42,173 nt of DNA, taken from an uncultured Brevibacillus sp. (GTDB lineage Bacteria > Bacillota > Bacilli > Brevibacillales > Brevibacillaceae). This document shows positions 32,930 through 40,671 of the stretch, piece after piece (positions within the stretch are counted from its first letter, which is position 1; the number at the start of each line of letters is the position of its first letter). Where the stretch lies: assembly GCA_946402065.1 (NCBI GenBank), contig CAMIVR010000028.1:1-42173 (forward strand). Direction: 5' to 3'. Below the pieces are notes generated by a model, which was given only the letters and a program-made list of their open reading frames with translations, did not search any database and was not told where the DNA came from. The translations under genes were made by a program, and so were the position numbers.

Positions 32930-34243
32930 CTATTGCATATCGATAAAAATCGTTTGGTAAATCAGCCACAGGTTCAGCGTAAGAATCACGATCGCGCATA
33001 TGGCAGATAGAAAGTTAATGTGTGGCTTGTTGACGAGAACACCCATGATGTCTTTCCTGCGTGTAAAATAAATCAATGCGAGGATGGGCATTGGCAGCAC
33101 AATGCTCAGGATGACCTGACTGAGAATCAGTGTTTGCGTAGGATTAATTCCCAGCGCGACGATCACGACCGTTGGCAGCATGGTAATCAGCCGCCGGAAC
33201 CAAAGCGGAATGGAGAAGCCGACAAAGCCCTGCATAATGATTTGTCCCGCCATGGTTCCGACCACCGAGCTGGAAATCCCCGATGCCAGCAGGGAGACGA
33301 GAAAGAATGCAGCTGAGGCCGAACCGAGCAGCGGAGTCAACGTCATATAGGCTGTTTCGATCTCTGCGACTTGTTCATTTCCCGTGGCGTGAAATACGGC
33401 TGCAGACATGTACATCATGGCAATGTTGACAAAGCCGGCAAACGTCATGGCAATAATGATTTCTTTCGTATTAAAGCTTTGGATTTTCAGAGCTTCCCGA
33501 TCGTTGCGGGGGCGAATGCGATTTTGCGTCAGGCCGGAATGCAAGTAAATGGCATGGGGCATCACCGTTGCGCCAATGACCCCTACTGCCAATAAGATGC
33601 TGTCGGTATCGCCAATCCAGGGAACGACACTGTGGTAGGCGATTTGCCCAAAATCAGGTTTGGACAGAAATGTCTCAATAATGTAGCACGCGCCAATAAT
33701 CAGGCAAAACGCAGCGATAAACTTCTCCAGCGGGCGAAATCCAAAGCGTTCGAGCATGAGAATCAGGTAGGTTGCGACACCCGTAAGCAGTGTGGCCCAG
33801 AGCATGGGAATGCCGAACAACAGATTGAGCCCGATGGTCGCGCCCAAAAACTCGGCAATATCGGTGGCCATTGCGGCAAGCTCGGAGATTGCCCACATCG
33901 GATAATTGACCCACTTGGGAAAATGATCCCGGCAGAGCTCGGGAAGGTTTTTACCCGTCGCGATCCCGAGCTTCGCGGACAGGTTTTGCAGAAGCATCGC
34001 CATCAAATTGGCGAGGACGACGACCCACAACATTTTGTAGCCAAAACGCGCCCCGCTTTCAATGTTCGTAGCAAAATTCCCGGGGTCCACATAGGCGATG
34101 GAAGCGATAAAGGCAGGACCCATAAAGGGCAATAGCGCTTTTAGGCCTTTTCGCTCACCATTGATCGCTTCTCGACAGGCGAGTTCGGCTTTGCTCATCC
34201 CGACGATTTTTCCTTCCGTTAGACTTGCATGTGTTTGACGCAT
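32930..34243 (-). CDS. mntH: Nramp family divalent metal transporter (manganese uptake)
   Basis: A 437-residue membrane protein with about 11 helices. The metal-binding signatures are DPGN in SIAYVDPGNFATN (helix 1) and MPH in GATVMPHAIYLHSG (helix 6). Nramp/MntH proteins bring in Mn(II) with protons. ATG 34243 follows AAGGAGG at 6 bases; a longer frame upstream to 34327 lacks support. An MntR-like box lies about 100 bases upstream. It is divergent from a P1B-4 metal exporter. Confidence 0.92.
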   Translation of the reverse strand: MRQTHASLTEGKIVGMSKAELACREAINGERKGLKALLPFMGPAFIASIAYVDPGNFATNIESGARFGYKMLWVVVLANLMAMLLQNLSAKLGIATGKNLPELCRDHFPKWVNYPMWAISELAAMATDIAEFLGATIGLNLLFGIPMLWATLLTGVATYLILMLERFGFRPLEKFIAAFCLIIGACYIIETFLSKPDFGQIAYHSVVPWIGDTDSILLAVGVIGATVMPHAIYLHSGLTQNRIRPRNDREALKIQSFNTKEIIIAMTFAGFVNIAMMYMSAAVFHATGNEQVAEIETAYMTLTPLLGSASAAFFLVSLLASGISSSVVGTMAGQIIMQGFVGFSIPLWFRRLITMLPTVVIVALGINPTQTLILSQVILSIVLPMPILALIYFTRRKDIMGVLVNKPHINFLSAICAIVILTLNLWLIYQTIFIDMQ

Positions 34244-34345
34244 GTTAATCCTCCTTGTCAAGATACCTTCTCTTCGGCACTTCCGAATTTTTTGTACGCT
34301 CGGGTGAGCTTTGAGTGGATGATACACTTTCAGTGTGGCAATACT

Positions 34346-34364
34346 CTTTCCTCAGGGAAACTTT
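34346..34364 (-). promoter_or_regulatory. MntR-like operator upstream of mntH
   Basis: Read toward mntH, AAAGTTTCCCTGAGGAAAG agrees at about 15 of 19 positions with the MntR box of Bacillus mntH as I remember it (AAAGTTTCCTTAAGGCAAA), and is itself near-palindromic. It lies in the leader or promoter of mntH, fitting Mn-dependent repression. Confidence 0.5.
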
Positions 34365-34538
34365 TGCTGTAAAAAAATAACACCAAGATAAATGACTCTA
34401 TAATAATTTATCCTATGCCAATAAAATTGACATTACAACAAAAAGTTTTCCTGACGAAAAATTATTTACTATTTCGTCTGATTTGATTATAATTACTATC
34501 GTAAAGTTTCGGCAAGGAAAAAGATTTGAATAAAGTAA

Positions 34539-34559
34539 AAACGATAATCATTCTCGTTT
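34539..34559 (+). promoter_or_regulatory. Fur/PerR-like box upstream of the P1B-4 ATPase
   Basis: AAACGATAAT-C-ATTCTCGTTT is a 21-bp palindrome with one mismatch, containing a 7-1-7 core (GATAATCATTCTC) close to the Bacillus Fur box TGATAATNATTATCA. It is about 100 bases before the ATPase start. Iron- or peroxide-dependent control of PfeT/ZosA-type pumps is established in Bacillus; which regulator binds here is inference. Confidence 0.55.
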
Positions 34560-34561
34560 AA

Positions 34562-34600
34562 GCGTGCTGCTCCTATCCATGGAGCAGCATGCGTCGTTTT
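34562..34600 (+). promoter_or_regulatory. 12-bp hairpin in the ATPase leader
   Basis: GCGTGCTGCTCC (34562-34573) pairs with GGAGCAGCATGC (34581-34592) around a 7-base loop, followed by GTCGTTTT. It looks like an attenuator or terminator with a short U-run between the metal box and the gene start at 34652. Confidence 0.55.
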
Positions 34601-34651
34601 AGGGGTACTAATAACGCAATTCATTCTCAATTGAAGAAGGAGTGGAGTAAC

Positions 34652-36598
34652 ATGATCGTACCAATGCAATCTGTTGAGACCGCAGTCAAAGAAAGCGTAT
34701 CGCCTTCTGTCCGGCCAGCGGCAGAGAACCAGCTAAAGGGGTGGTTGCGACGCTATGGCGAAGGTCTGGCCGCAGCCATGAGCGGGGTTCTGATGGCGAT
34801 CGCCTGGATGCTGAGCGAAGACTACGCTGCTGTTAAAATCGGCTTTTACCTGGCTGCCTTTATCATCGGCGGATTTATCAAGGCGAAAGAAGGCTTGCAC
34901 ACGCTTATCGTCGACCGCGATCTCGACGTCAACCTGCTGATGATTTTTGCCGCGATCGGCGCATGCTGCATCGGGTATTGGCTGGAAGGGGCCATGCTCA
35001 TCTTTATTTTCTCATTGAGCGGAGCGCTGGAAAGCTACACGATGGAACGCAGCCGTCGGGACATTTCTTCCTTGATGGACTTGAAGCCGGAAACAGCCCT
35101 GCGTTTTGAGAACGGCATCGAGACGGTGGTAGCCATCGAACAGCTCGTCGTCGGAGATATCGTCCTGGTAAAACCGGGAGAGCGAATCCCCTCTGACGGT
35201 GTGGTGAGAGAAGGAACATCATCGGTCAATCAGGCTTCGATTACAGGGGAATCCGTACCTGTTGACAAAGTTTCGGGAGATGAAGTATTTGCCGGTACAC
35301 TCAACGGCCAGGGAGCCTTGTTTATTGAAGTAACCCGGTCAAGCGAATCGACGCTGTTTGCGAAAATCATCCGGCTCGTTCAGGAGGCACAAAGTGAAAA
35401 GCCGTCTTCCCAGCTGTTTATCGAACGATTTGAACGCATTTATGCCCGAATCATCATCCTGGTAACGATCCTGCTCATTACACTCCCTCCCTTTTTATTC
35501 CAGTGGAGTTGGAGCGATACGTTTTACAAAGCGATGGTGTTTCTTGTTGTCGCTTCTCCCTGTGCACTTGTCGCTTCCATCATGCCGGCGATGCTGTCCG
35601 CCATTTCCAACTGCGCAAGAAAAGGGCTGCTCTTCAAGGGGGGAGCACACATTGAAAATTTGGCGGAAACCAAGGTGGTTGCGTTTGACAAAACCGGTAC
35701 GCTTACGAACGGAAAGCCGGTAGTGACGGATGTCGTCAGTTTTCAAGATTACAGCGATGCCGAGATGCTGCAGACGGCTGCTTCGATTGAAAGTTTGTCC
35801 GAACACCCGCTGGCCAAAGCCATCGTTCAAAAGGCACAGGAGCAAGGGCTTAGGATCGACCGGCCATCTGAGTTGACGTCATTGACAGGGTGGGGGATTC
35901 AGGCGGAGTGGAAAGGGGATATCTGGAAAATCGGAAAACCCTCGCTGGTGGAAGCAAAGTTTTTGACGGAGGAAATCGCAGCGGTGATTTCCCGCATGCA
36001 GCAACAGGGGAAAACAGTGACCGTGATGCACAATTCGTCAGGTGTCGTTGGCGTGATTGCACTACAGGATCGCATCCGTCCGCAGACTAAGGCTGCCGTC
36101 GAGCAACTGCAAAAGCTTGGCGTTAAAGTGGCGATGCTGACCGGAGACCAGAATCGGACCGCGCAGGCGATAGCCAAGGAAGCAGGGATTGATCTCGTCT
36201 ATGCTGAATTGCTGCCTGAGGAAAAAGTAAGACGGGTCAAGGAATTAAGAGAGGCCTACGGCAATATCGCTATGGTCGGCGACGGGATCAACGATGCCCC
36301 TGCATTGGCAACGGCGACAGTGGGAATCGCCATGGGGGTGGCGGGAAGCGATGCGGCTTTGGAGACAGCCGATCTCGTCCTGATGAATGACGACATCGAA
36401 AAAATTGCAGCGGCTATTTCCATCGGAAAACGAGCAAAAAAAATCCTGAAACAAAACATAGTCTTTGCGATCACGGTTATTGCCTTTTTAATCGCAGCGA
36501 ATTTCATCCAGGGGATTGCTTTGCCGATCGGGGTCATCGGACACGAAGGAAGCACCATTCTGGTGATCCTGAACGGATTGCGGCTTTTGCGGTCTTAG
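34652..36598 (+). CDS. pfeT: P1B-4-type heavy-metal ATPase, PfeT/ZosA-like (probable Fe(II) efflux)
   Basis: A 648-residue P-type ATPase: TGES in ASITGESVPVDK (actuator), DKTGT in FDKTGTLTNGKPV (phosphorylation), HP in SLSEHPLAKA, GDGINDAPAL (hinge). The transport site is SPC (residues 302-304, VVASPCALVAS) rather than CPC, and the last helices hold HEGST-(x)4-LNGLRLL (H631), both marks of the P1B-4 group; there is no N-terminal metal-binding domain. B. subtilis PfeT/ZosA of this group exports Fe(II). The Fur/PerR-like box agrees. Co or Zn remain possible. ATG 34652 follows AAGGAG at 9 bases. Divergent mntH suggests joint Mn/Fe balance. Confidence 0.88.
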   Translation: MIVPMQSVETAVKESVSPSVRPAAENQLKGWLRRYGEGLAAAMSGVLMAIAWMLSEDYAAVKIGFYLAAFIIGGFIKAKEGLHTLIVDRDLDVNLLMIFAAIGACCIGYWLEGAMLIFIFSLSGALESYTMERSRRDISSLMDLKPETALRFENGIETVVAIEQLVVGDIVLVKPGERIPSDGVVREGTSSVNQASITGESVPVDKVSGDEVFAGTLNGQGALFIEVTRSSESTLFAKIIRLVQEAQSEKPSSQLFIERFERIYARIIILVTILLITLPPFLFQWSWSDTFYKAMVFLVVASPCALVASIMPAMLSAISNCARKGLLFKGGAHIENLAETKVVAFDKTGTLTNGKPVVTDVVSFQDYSDAEMLQTAASIESLSEHPLAKAIVQKAQEQGLRIDRPSELTSLTGWGIQAEWKGDIWKIGKPSLVEAKFLTEEIAAVISRMQQQGKTVTVMHNSSGVVGVIALQDRIRPQTKAAVEQLQKLGVKVAMLTGDQNRTAQAIAKEAGIDLVYAELLPEEKVRRVKELREAYGNIAMVGDGINDAPALATATVGIAMGVAGSDAALETADLVLMNDDIEKIAAAISIGKRAKKILKQNIVFAITVIAFLIAANFIQGIALPIGVIGHEGSTILVILNGLRLLRS

Positions 36599-36624
36599 GA
36601 GGAAAGTCAGTAGAGCTACCACAG

Positions 36625-36655
36625 GCTGTCAAGAATTTCTTGGCAGCTTTTTTTC
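36625..36655 (+). terminator. Terminator of the P1B-4 ATPase gene
   Basis: GCTGTCAAGAA (36625-36635) pairs with TTCTTGGCAGC (36637-36647), with the innermost bases forming the loop, followed by TTTTTTTCG. Confidence 0.85.
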
Positions 36656-36678
36656 GTGTCCTGTGCGGGCTTCAAACG

Positions 36679-36722
36679 GGGCTGTAGTGGAGGCGAGGAG
36701 GACTCCCCACCCACCACAGCCC
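36679..36722. repeat. Second large hairpin after the ATPase terminator
   Basis: GGGCTGTAGTGG (36679-36690) and CCACCACAGCCC (36711-36722) match at 11 of 12 pairs around a 20-base loop with its own GGAG/CTCC pairing. No T-run follows at once on the plus strand (CTTTTCTTTTC begins 12 bases later). It could be a structured RNA end or a dispersed repeat. Confidence 0.5.
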
Positions 36723-36797
36723 GGGACAAGGTCTTTTCTTTTCACTCAGTTTGTTGTTAAGATTTGGATGCTGTTCGCCTATATAGATAGTAAACAG

Positions 36798-36809
36798 GAA
36801 CATTTGTTC
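36798..36809 (+). promoter_or_regulatory. LexA-like box before the tail-locus regulator
   Basis: GAACATTTGTTC followed by G fits CGAACRNRYGTTYG at 12 of 14 positions, with both half sites whole. It lies just after possible -10 bases (TAGTAA, 36788-36793, with TTGGAT 36764-36769 18 bases before) and 39 bases ahead of the start codon, the position expected for a LexA operator. Confidence 0.6.
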
Positions 36810-36848
36810 GTATTTTTTGCATAAGAACCAGTCAGAAGTGGGAGAGAC

Positions 36849-37220
36849 ATGATGGGAAGCGAGAACAGAACATTCAATTCGGAGAGACACGTAGAGGCGC
36901 TGTACGACTATACGTCGATTGCAGCAATCAAGCTGGCTTTGCGTTCGCTCCTGCGCCTGCAGGCGAGATCAGAGATGGGCTGCACGATGTCGCAAGTGAT
37001 TGTGATCGATTTGAAAACGGCACTGGGGCAGTATCCGATCGATCGACGAGAGGGCAAGCAAGTGTTGACGGACCGCCAGAAGCAAGCGATTTTGCTGCAC
37101 CTGGTGCTGGATAGAAGCATTGAAGAAACGGCAGAAGCGCTGGGCATCAATCCCACAGCGGTATCGCACCGGATTTCTTCCGGGGTGAAGCGGATCGTTG
37201 AGTTTTTGGCGACGGGGTGA
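36849..37220 (+). CDS. Sigma region 4-like regulator of the tail locus (Xpf-like position)
   Basis: A 123-residue protein whose C half is a sigma region 4-type helix-turn-helix (LTDRQKQAILLHLVLDRSIE, then GINPTAVSHRISSGVKRIV). The N half has no known motif and lacks sigma region 2. In PBSX the positive control factor Xpf, a sigma-like protein, sits ahead of the late genes; the position here is alike. The ribosome site (GGGAGAG) is weak; ATG 36849 or the next ATG 36852 may be used. A LexA-like box precedes it. Confidence 0.75.
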   Translation: MMGSENRTFNSERHVEALYDYTSIAAIKLALRSLLRLQARSEMGCTMSQVIVIDLKTALGQYPIDRREGKQVLTDRQKQAILLHLVLDRSIEETAEALGINPTAVSHRISSGVKRIVEFLATG

Positions 37221-37289
37221 AGCGCTGCCTGGACGATCTGGATAAAACCGAATGGAATAGAGCGAACATGAGTAAAAGGAGGAAGTTCC

Positions 37290-37577
37290 ATGCAAACGAT
37301 GTATCGAAGTGTAAAACGAGTGACGCGTACCCGTGAAGAGATCGCCCAGTACCTGGGCGAAGACGAGAATATGAGGTCTCCCGTCATTCTCGAAGAGCTC
37401 GCCGATGACTTGCTGTCCGGACTACTGCGCGACAAGAGCCGCACCAAGTCGCAGCAGCAGGAATACCCGATTCTGTCAGAACGTCAGCTGAAACGTCGCC
37501 AGATCAGGGAGACGAGCTTCACGTATTTGCCGAAAAGCACGAAAGCGGCGTTCGGTATCGCCATCGAAGAAAATTAA
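37290..37577 (+). CDS. Small protein of unknown function heading the tail structural genes
   Basis: A 95-residue basic and charged protein (VKRVTRTREEIAQYLGEDE, ADDLLSGLLRDKSRTK) with no family I recognise, no signal peptide and no membrane helix. AAAAGGAGG precedes ATG 37290. It lies between the regulator and the tail terminator gene, so it may be a structural or assembly part, or a second regulator. Confidence 0.65.
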   Translation: MQTMYRSVKRVTRTREEIAQYLGEDENMRSPVILEELADDLLSGLLRDKSRTKSQQQEYPILSERQLKRRQIRETSFTYLPKSTKAAFGIAIEEN

Positions 37578-37649
37578 TCAAAAAGCACCTCATCTTTTTC
37601 CTCGTCGAGCGGCCTATACAGTGAGAGGAACAAAGGAGGTGATGAATCG

Positions 37650-38099
37650 ATGAATCGAGTGCTGACTGCACTGCTTCAGCTCACGGGTGAAGCCCATCCG
37701 GCCTTGCCCCCGCTGATCTCCTATGAGCAATGGCTGGAAGGGGCGTTTCAGACACCCTGTCAGTTTATCCACGTCGAACAAGCCGGGGAGGTTGCAGATA
37801 CACTCGCAAGCAATCGGCAGGTGTTTAAAATGGTAGTTGTGTACCATTTTGCTCGCGACTCTTCGGGGGGATTTGAGCGGATCGAGCCCGAACCGCTGCT
37901 GGCCGTGCTGCGACGTGAGCGGTTCCAGTACCCGGCCACAGTAGAAGGCGAGCGGCTCGTGCTCAACTTCAGACAAGAGACGCTGCATATGGAGCTGGGG
38001 GATCGCGGCGATCGATTGTATATCACTTGTGATGTGGATGTGCCTGTGACGATTCCGCGAGAACCAACAGAAAAGATTGAATATTTTGAATTTAATTAG
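37650..38099 (+). CDS. Probable phage tail terminator/completion protein
   Basis: A 149-residue protein with alternating beta-rich stretches (FKMVVVYHFARDSSG, GERLVLNFRQETLHMELG, DRLYITCDVDVPVTIPRE) in the place, just before the sheath gene, where PBSX-type loci and contractile tailocins keep the small tail terminator. AAAGGAGGTG precedes ATG 37650; an ATG nine bases upstream lies in the same site. The family name is inferred from position and size. Confidence 0.6.
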   Translation: MNRVLTALLQLTGEAHPALPPLISYEQWLEGAFQTPCQFIHVEQAGEVADTLASNRQVFKMVVVYHFARDSSGGFERIEPEPLLAVLRRERFQYPATVEGERLVLNFRQETLHMELGDRGDRLYITCDVDVPVTIPREPTEKIEYFEFN

Positions 38100-38156
38100 T
38101 ACCTGAACGAGGCAAGCTTGGTATTGTTTCCCTACATTATACGGAGGTGACGATTT

Positions 38157-39512
38157 GTGAGTATTCAACGAGTAAGACCTGGAGTTTACATCGAATTGTT
38201 AGCAAAAGCAAAGGAGCGCATCCTGCCGAAAACCGGGGTGGTTTGCATCCCGTACGTCGGCGAGTACGGACTGCCAAATGAACTGAAGACGGTAAGCAGC
38301 TATGACGAACGCGTCAAGGAGACGCTCGGCCTGGTCGATACGATCGAGCTGGCGGCAGAGAGCGGAGCGACGCTGCTCTTGTACCGCATCTGCGACAGTG
38401 CCGTCAAGACGGCTGTCTTTACCCAGGAGAACAGCTTTGAGATCCCGGCCAAATACCCGGGGCTTGAAGGGAACAACTTTACGATCAGCATTCAGGCAAG
38501 TGCGGCCGAGCCAGGCAAAAAAGAGATCGTCATCCGTCACAAGCAATTGGGTGTATCCCACAAGCTGTCCGTGGCCACCGTCGATGAGCTGGTAGAGAAG
38601 ACCGCTCGCCTCGACTTTGTCGGACAAGCCAAAAAGCTTGGGGATGCCGCCATTACGGACGTCGCGGAGACGGATTTTACCGGGGGTACGAGCGGCAAGC
38701 CGGCTGCACTGACCAGTGCCCAGTTTACCCGACTGTTCGCGGCGATCAACGGAGCGGACTTTGATGCGCTGTACCTGCCATCTGACGACGCTGCCATCCA
38801 GGCGTCTGCCAAGCAGTTCATCGCTGATCGACGCAAACAGAACCAGAAGCTCTCGACACTGGTCATCGGCGGCAAACCGGCTGAGGATGACCAGATGGAC
38901 AAACACATCGAGCGTTCGGTTGCGATGAATGAACGCTTTGTCGTCAACAGCGCCATCGCCGGAACACATGTGAACGGCAAGACATACGGATCGCTCGATT
39001 TTGCCGCCTGGACGGCGGGCCTGATCGCGGCTACACCTGCCAATCAGTCTCTGACGGCAGTCCCTGTTCCGTTGAAAAAGGCGAATGTCGATTATGGCAA
39101 CAGCGACATTCTCAAAGGTCTGGCGAATGGCGTGCTGCTGGCCAGCCGCGACGGCGCCAGCTACATTATCGAATCTGCGGTTAACACGCTGTCTGTCCTG
39201 CATGCCGGGGAGCGCGAAGACTTCGGCAAAATCCGCGTGTCGATGACGCTCGACCAGGTGATGAACGATTTGATCGGGGTCGGCAAAAAGTACAAAGGCA
39301 AGCTGAGCAACAACCCGATTGGCCGTACGACATTCATTGCGGCAGCAAAAGCGTATTTGGACGAGCGCGTGCGCCAGTCAGCGCTCGCGGAAGGCGCTGC
39401 CATCACGGAGGATCCGACGCGCCCGAGCGTTGGCGACACGGCGTACTTCACCGTAAGCGCGCAGCCGTTGGATGCGATTGAAGTATTTACTATCGATTGG
39501 GAGGTGCTGTAG
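38157..39512 (+). CDS. Contractile tail sheath protein (XkdK-like)
   Basis: A 451-residue sheath protein. The N-terminal RPGVYIELLAKAKERI, middle FDALYLPSDDAAIQASAKQF, AGTHVNGKTYGSLDF and the C-terminal NPIGRTTFIAAAKAYLDERV blocks match the XkdK family. The sheath contracts around the inner tube to drive it through the target envelope. GTG 38157 follows GGAGGTGA at 7 bases. The next gene begins 1 base after its stop. Confidence 0.9.
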   Translation: MSIQRVRPGVYIELLAKAKERILPKTGVVCIPYVGEYGLPNELKTVSSYDERVKETLGLVDTIELAAESGATLLLYRICDSAVKTAVFTQENSFEIPAKYPGLEGNNFTISIQASAAEPGKKEIVIRHKQLGVSHKLSVATVDELVEKTARLDFVGQAKKLGDAAITDVAETDFTGGTSGKPAALTSAQFTRLFAAINGADFDALYLPSDDAAIQASAKQFIADRRKQNQKLSTLVIGGKPAEDDQMDKHIERSVAMNERFVVNSAIAGTHVNGKTYGSLDFAAWTAGLIAATPANQSLTAVPVPLKKANVDYGNSDILKGLANGVLLASRDGASYIIESAVNTLSVLHAGEREDFGKIRVSMTLDQVMNDLIGVGKKYKGKLSNNPIGRTTFIAAAKAYLDERVRQSALAEGAAITEDPTRPSVGDTAYFTVSAQPLDAIEVFTIDWEVL

Positions 39513-39513
39513 G

Positions 39514-39963
39514 ATGCCAGCACATAACTTGTATTTGAAAAACAGCCAAATTTACGATCAGAACAGCGAACCGATCCAAGGCTTGCTCGAGGCGAAAGCC
39601 GTCATGAAGATCAAAACCGAGCCGGTGCACCGCCTGCGCCAGGGCGAGATGGAGGACATCGTCTCGACGCATACGGAAGTGACGCTGACCGTCGCCATGC
39701 AAAACGCCGAGCTGAAGTACTTTATCATCGATCAGATCAAAGCCGGCAAGACGCCGATCATCCCGCTCCTAGTAGGCGAGCACTGGGATAAGGAGAAGGA
39801 CACGAAGGAGCGCGTCAGCCTGACGAATATTCGCCTCGTGCCGGAAGAATTGACGCTGTTCCAGGCGAAAGCGGACGGCAATGACAAAGGCCAATATGAA
39901 ATTCGCGGTAAAACCAATGACATGCCGGAATTCATCGATCGCTTCCAAAAATACGTAGAGTAG
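39514..39963 (+). CDS. Tail tube protein (XkdM-like)
   Basis: A 149-residue inner-tube protein of the XkdM family, with GLLEAKAVMKIKTEPVHRLR and VTLTVAMQNAELKYFIID. Length equals that of the PBSX protein. GGGAGGTG precedes ATG 39514. Order sheath-tube-chaperone-tape measure is the standard contractile tail layout. Confidence 0.9.
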   Translation: MPAHNLYLKNSQIYDQNSEPIQGLLEAKAVMKIKTEPVHRLRQGEMEDIVSTHTEVTLTVAMQNAELKYFIIDQIKAGKTPIIPLLVGEHWDKEKDTKERVSLTNIRLVPEELTLFQAKADGNDKGQYEIRGKTNDMPEFIDRFQKYVE

Positions 39964-39978
39964 GGAGAAATCATACCG

Positions 39979-40404
39979 ATGAGCAAACTGGAAAAATATC
40001 TGGCCAAAGCCGCGGAGGACGTGCCGCGCAAGACAATGACGGTAAAGATTGACGGGGAAATCTGGTCGGTGCGTTCACTGACGCTGACCGAGCTGCGCGC
40101 CTGCGAGCGGATGGCCGACAAAGGCGATCACTTTGACTGGTACCGCTACAATGACGCGCGGATTGTCAAGGCGACGGAGCACGACTTCGCCTGGAGCAAT
40201 CCGGAGCTGCTCAAAGCGTACAGAGCAGTTGAGAAGTATGAGCTGCCAGCGAGATTGTTTAATGCGAATCTGGACGGCTACGCCAAGCTGCTGAATGCTG
40301 TCCGGGAAATTTCCCAGGAAACGACGGAAGCGGAATTGATTGAAGAAGCAAAAAACTTATCCGATCCGACGGAGAAGCCGCCCACCTTTGCCGAGCATTC
40401 TTAA
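39979..40404 (+). CDS. Tail assembly chaperone, short form (XkdN-like)
   Basis: A 141-residue XkdN-type tail assembly chaperone (SLTLTELRACERMADKGDHF, ATEHDFAWSNPELLKAY). GGGAGAAATC precedes ATG 39979. Chaperones of this class bind the tape measure while the tube is built, and in most tailed phages a minor longer form arises by -1 frameshifting; the required slippery site is present at codons 125-126 (see the next feature). Confidence 0.88.
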   Translation: MSKLEKYLAKAAEDVPRKTMTVKIDGEIWSVRSLTLTELRACERMADKGDHFDWYRYNDARIVKATEHDFAWSNPELLKAYRAVEKYELPARLFNANLDGYAKLLNAVREISQETTEAELIEEAKNLSDPTEKPPTFAEHS

Positions 40405-40523
40405 ACGGTCGGGGCCGTCCGGAGGATCTGGTCGAATATGAGGTAGATCGGTACAGGCAGAAGCTGTTTCTGATCGCCTGCCAGTTGATCGAGGATGAGG
40501 AGATGGAGAAGGCGAGCTCGTGA
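40350..40523 (+). other. Programmed -1 frameshift site and long-form chaperone extension
   Basis: The heptamer A-AAA-AAC (40350-40356) has the zero-frame codons AAA and AAC in the exact X-XXY-YYZ phase. Slipping back one base opens 55 codons without a stop, to TGA 40521-40523 (containing GRPEDLVEYEVDRYRQKLFL), giving a 181-residue long form. This is the lambda G/GT arrangement, known to be conserved in tail chaperones. The extension has no start or ribosome site of its own. Confidence 0.85.
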
Positions 40524-40538
40524 CCTTCTCCTTTTTTT
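40505..40538 (+). terminator. Intrinsic terminator between chaperone and tape measure genes
   Basis: GGAGAAGG (40505-40512) pairs perfectly with CCTTCTCC (40524-40531), with a CGAGCTCG palindrome in the loop, followed by seven T's (40532-40538). The stem overlaps the end of the frameshift extension. It would lower expression of the tape measure gene unless read through. No clear promoter is seen between 40539 and 40671. Confidence 0.8.
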
Positions 40539-40671
40539 GGACGATAAAGGATAACCTTTCGGATTCGTCATAAGTAGACGAAATCTTCGCCACCAGCTTG
40601 GCGAGGCCAGGTCCTCTTCATCGCTACATCGTCTTATGGCAGGAAAAACCGTGTAGCAAGGAGGTGAGAGC

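Noticed and set aside
40383..40523. Independent small gene downstream of the chaperone
   Set aside because: The frame lacks a start codon with ribosome site and joins the chaperone frame at a canonical slippery heptamer.
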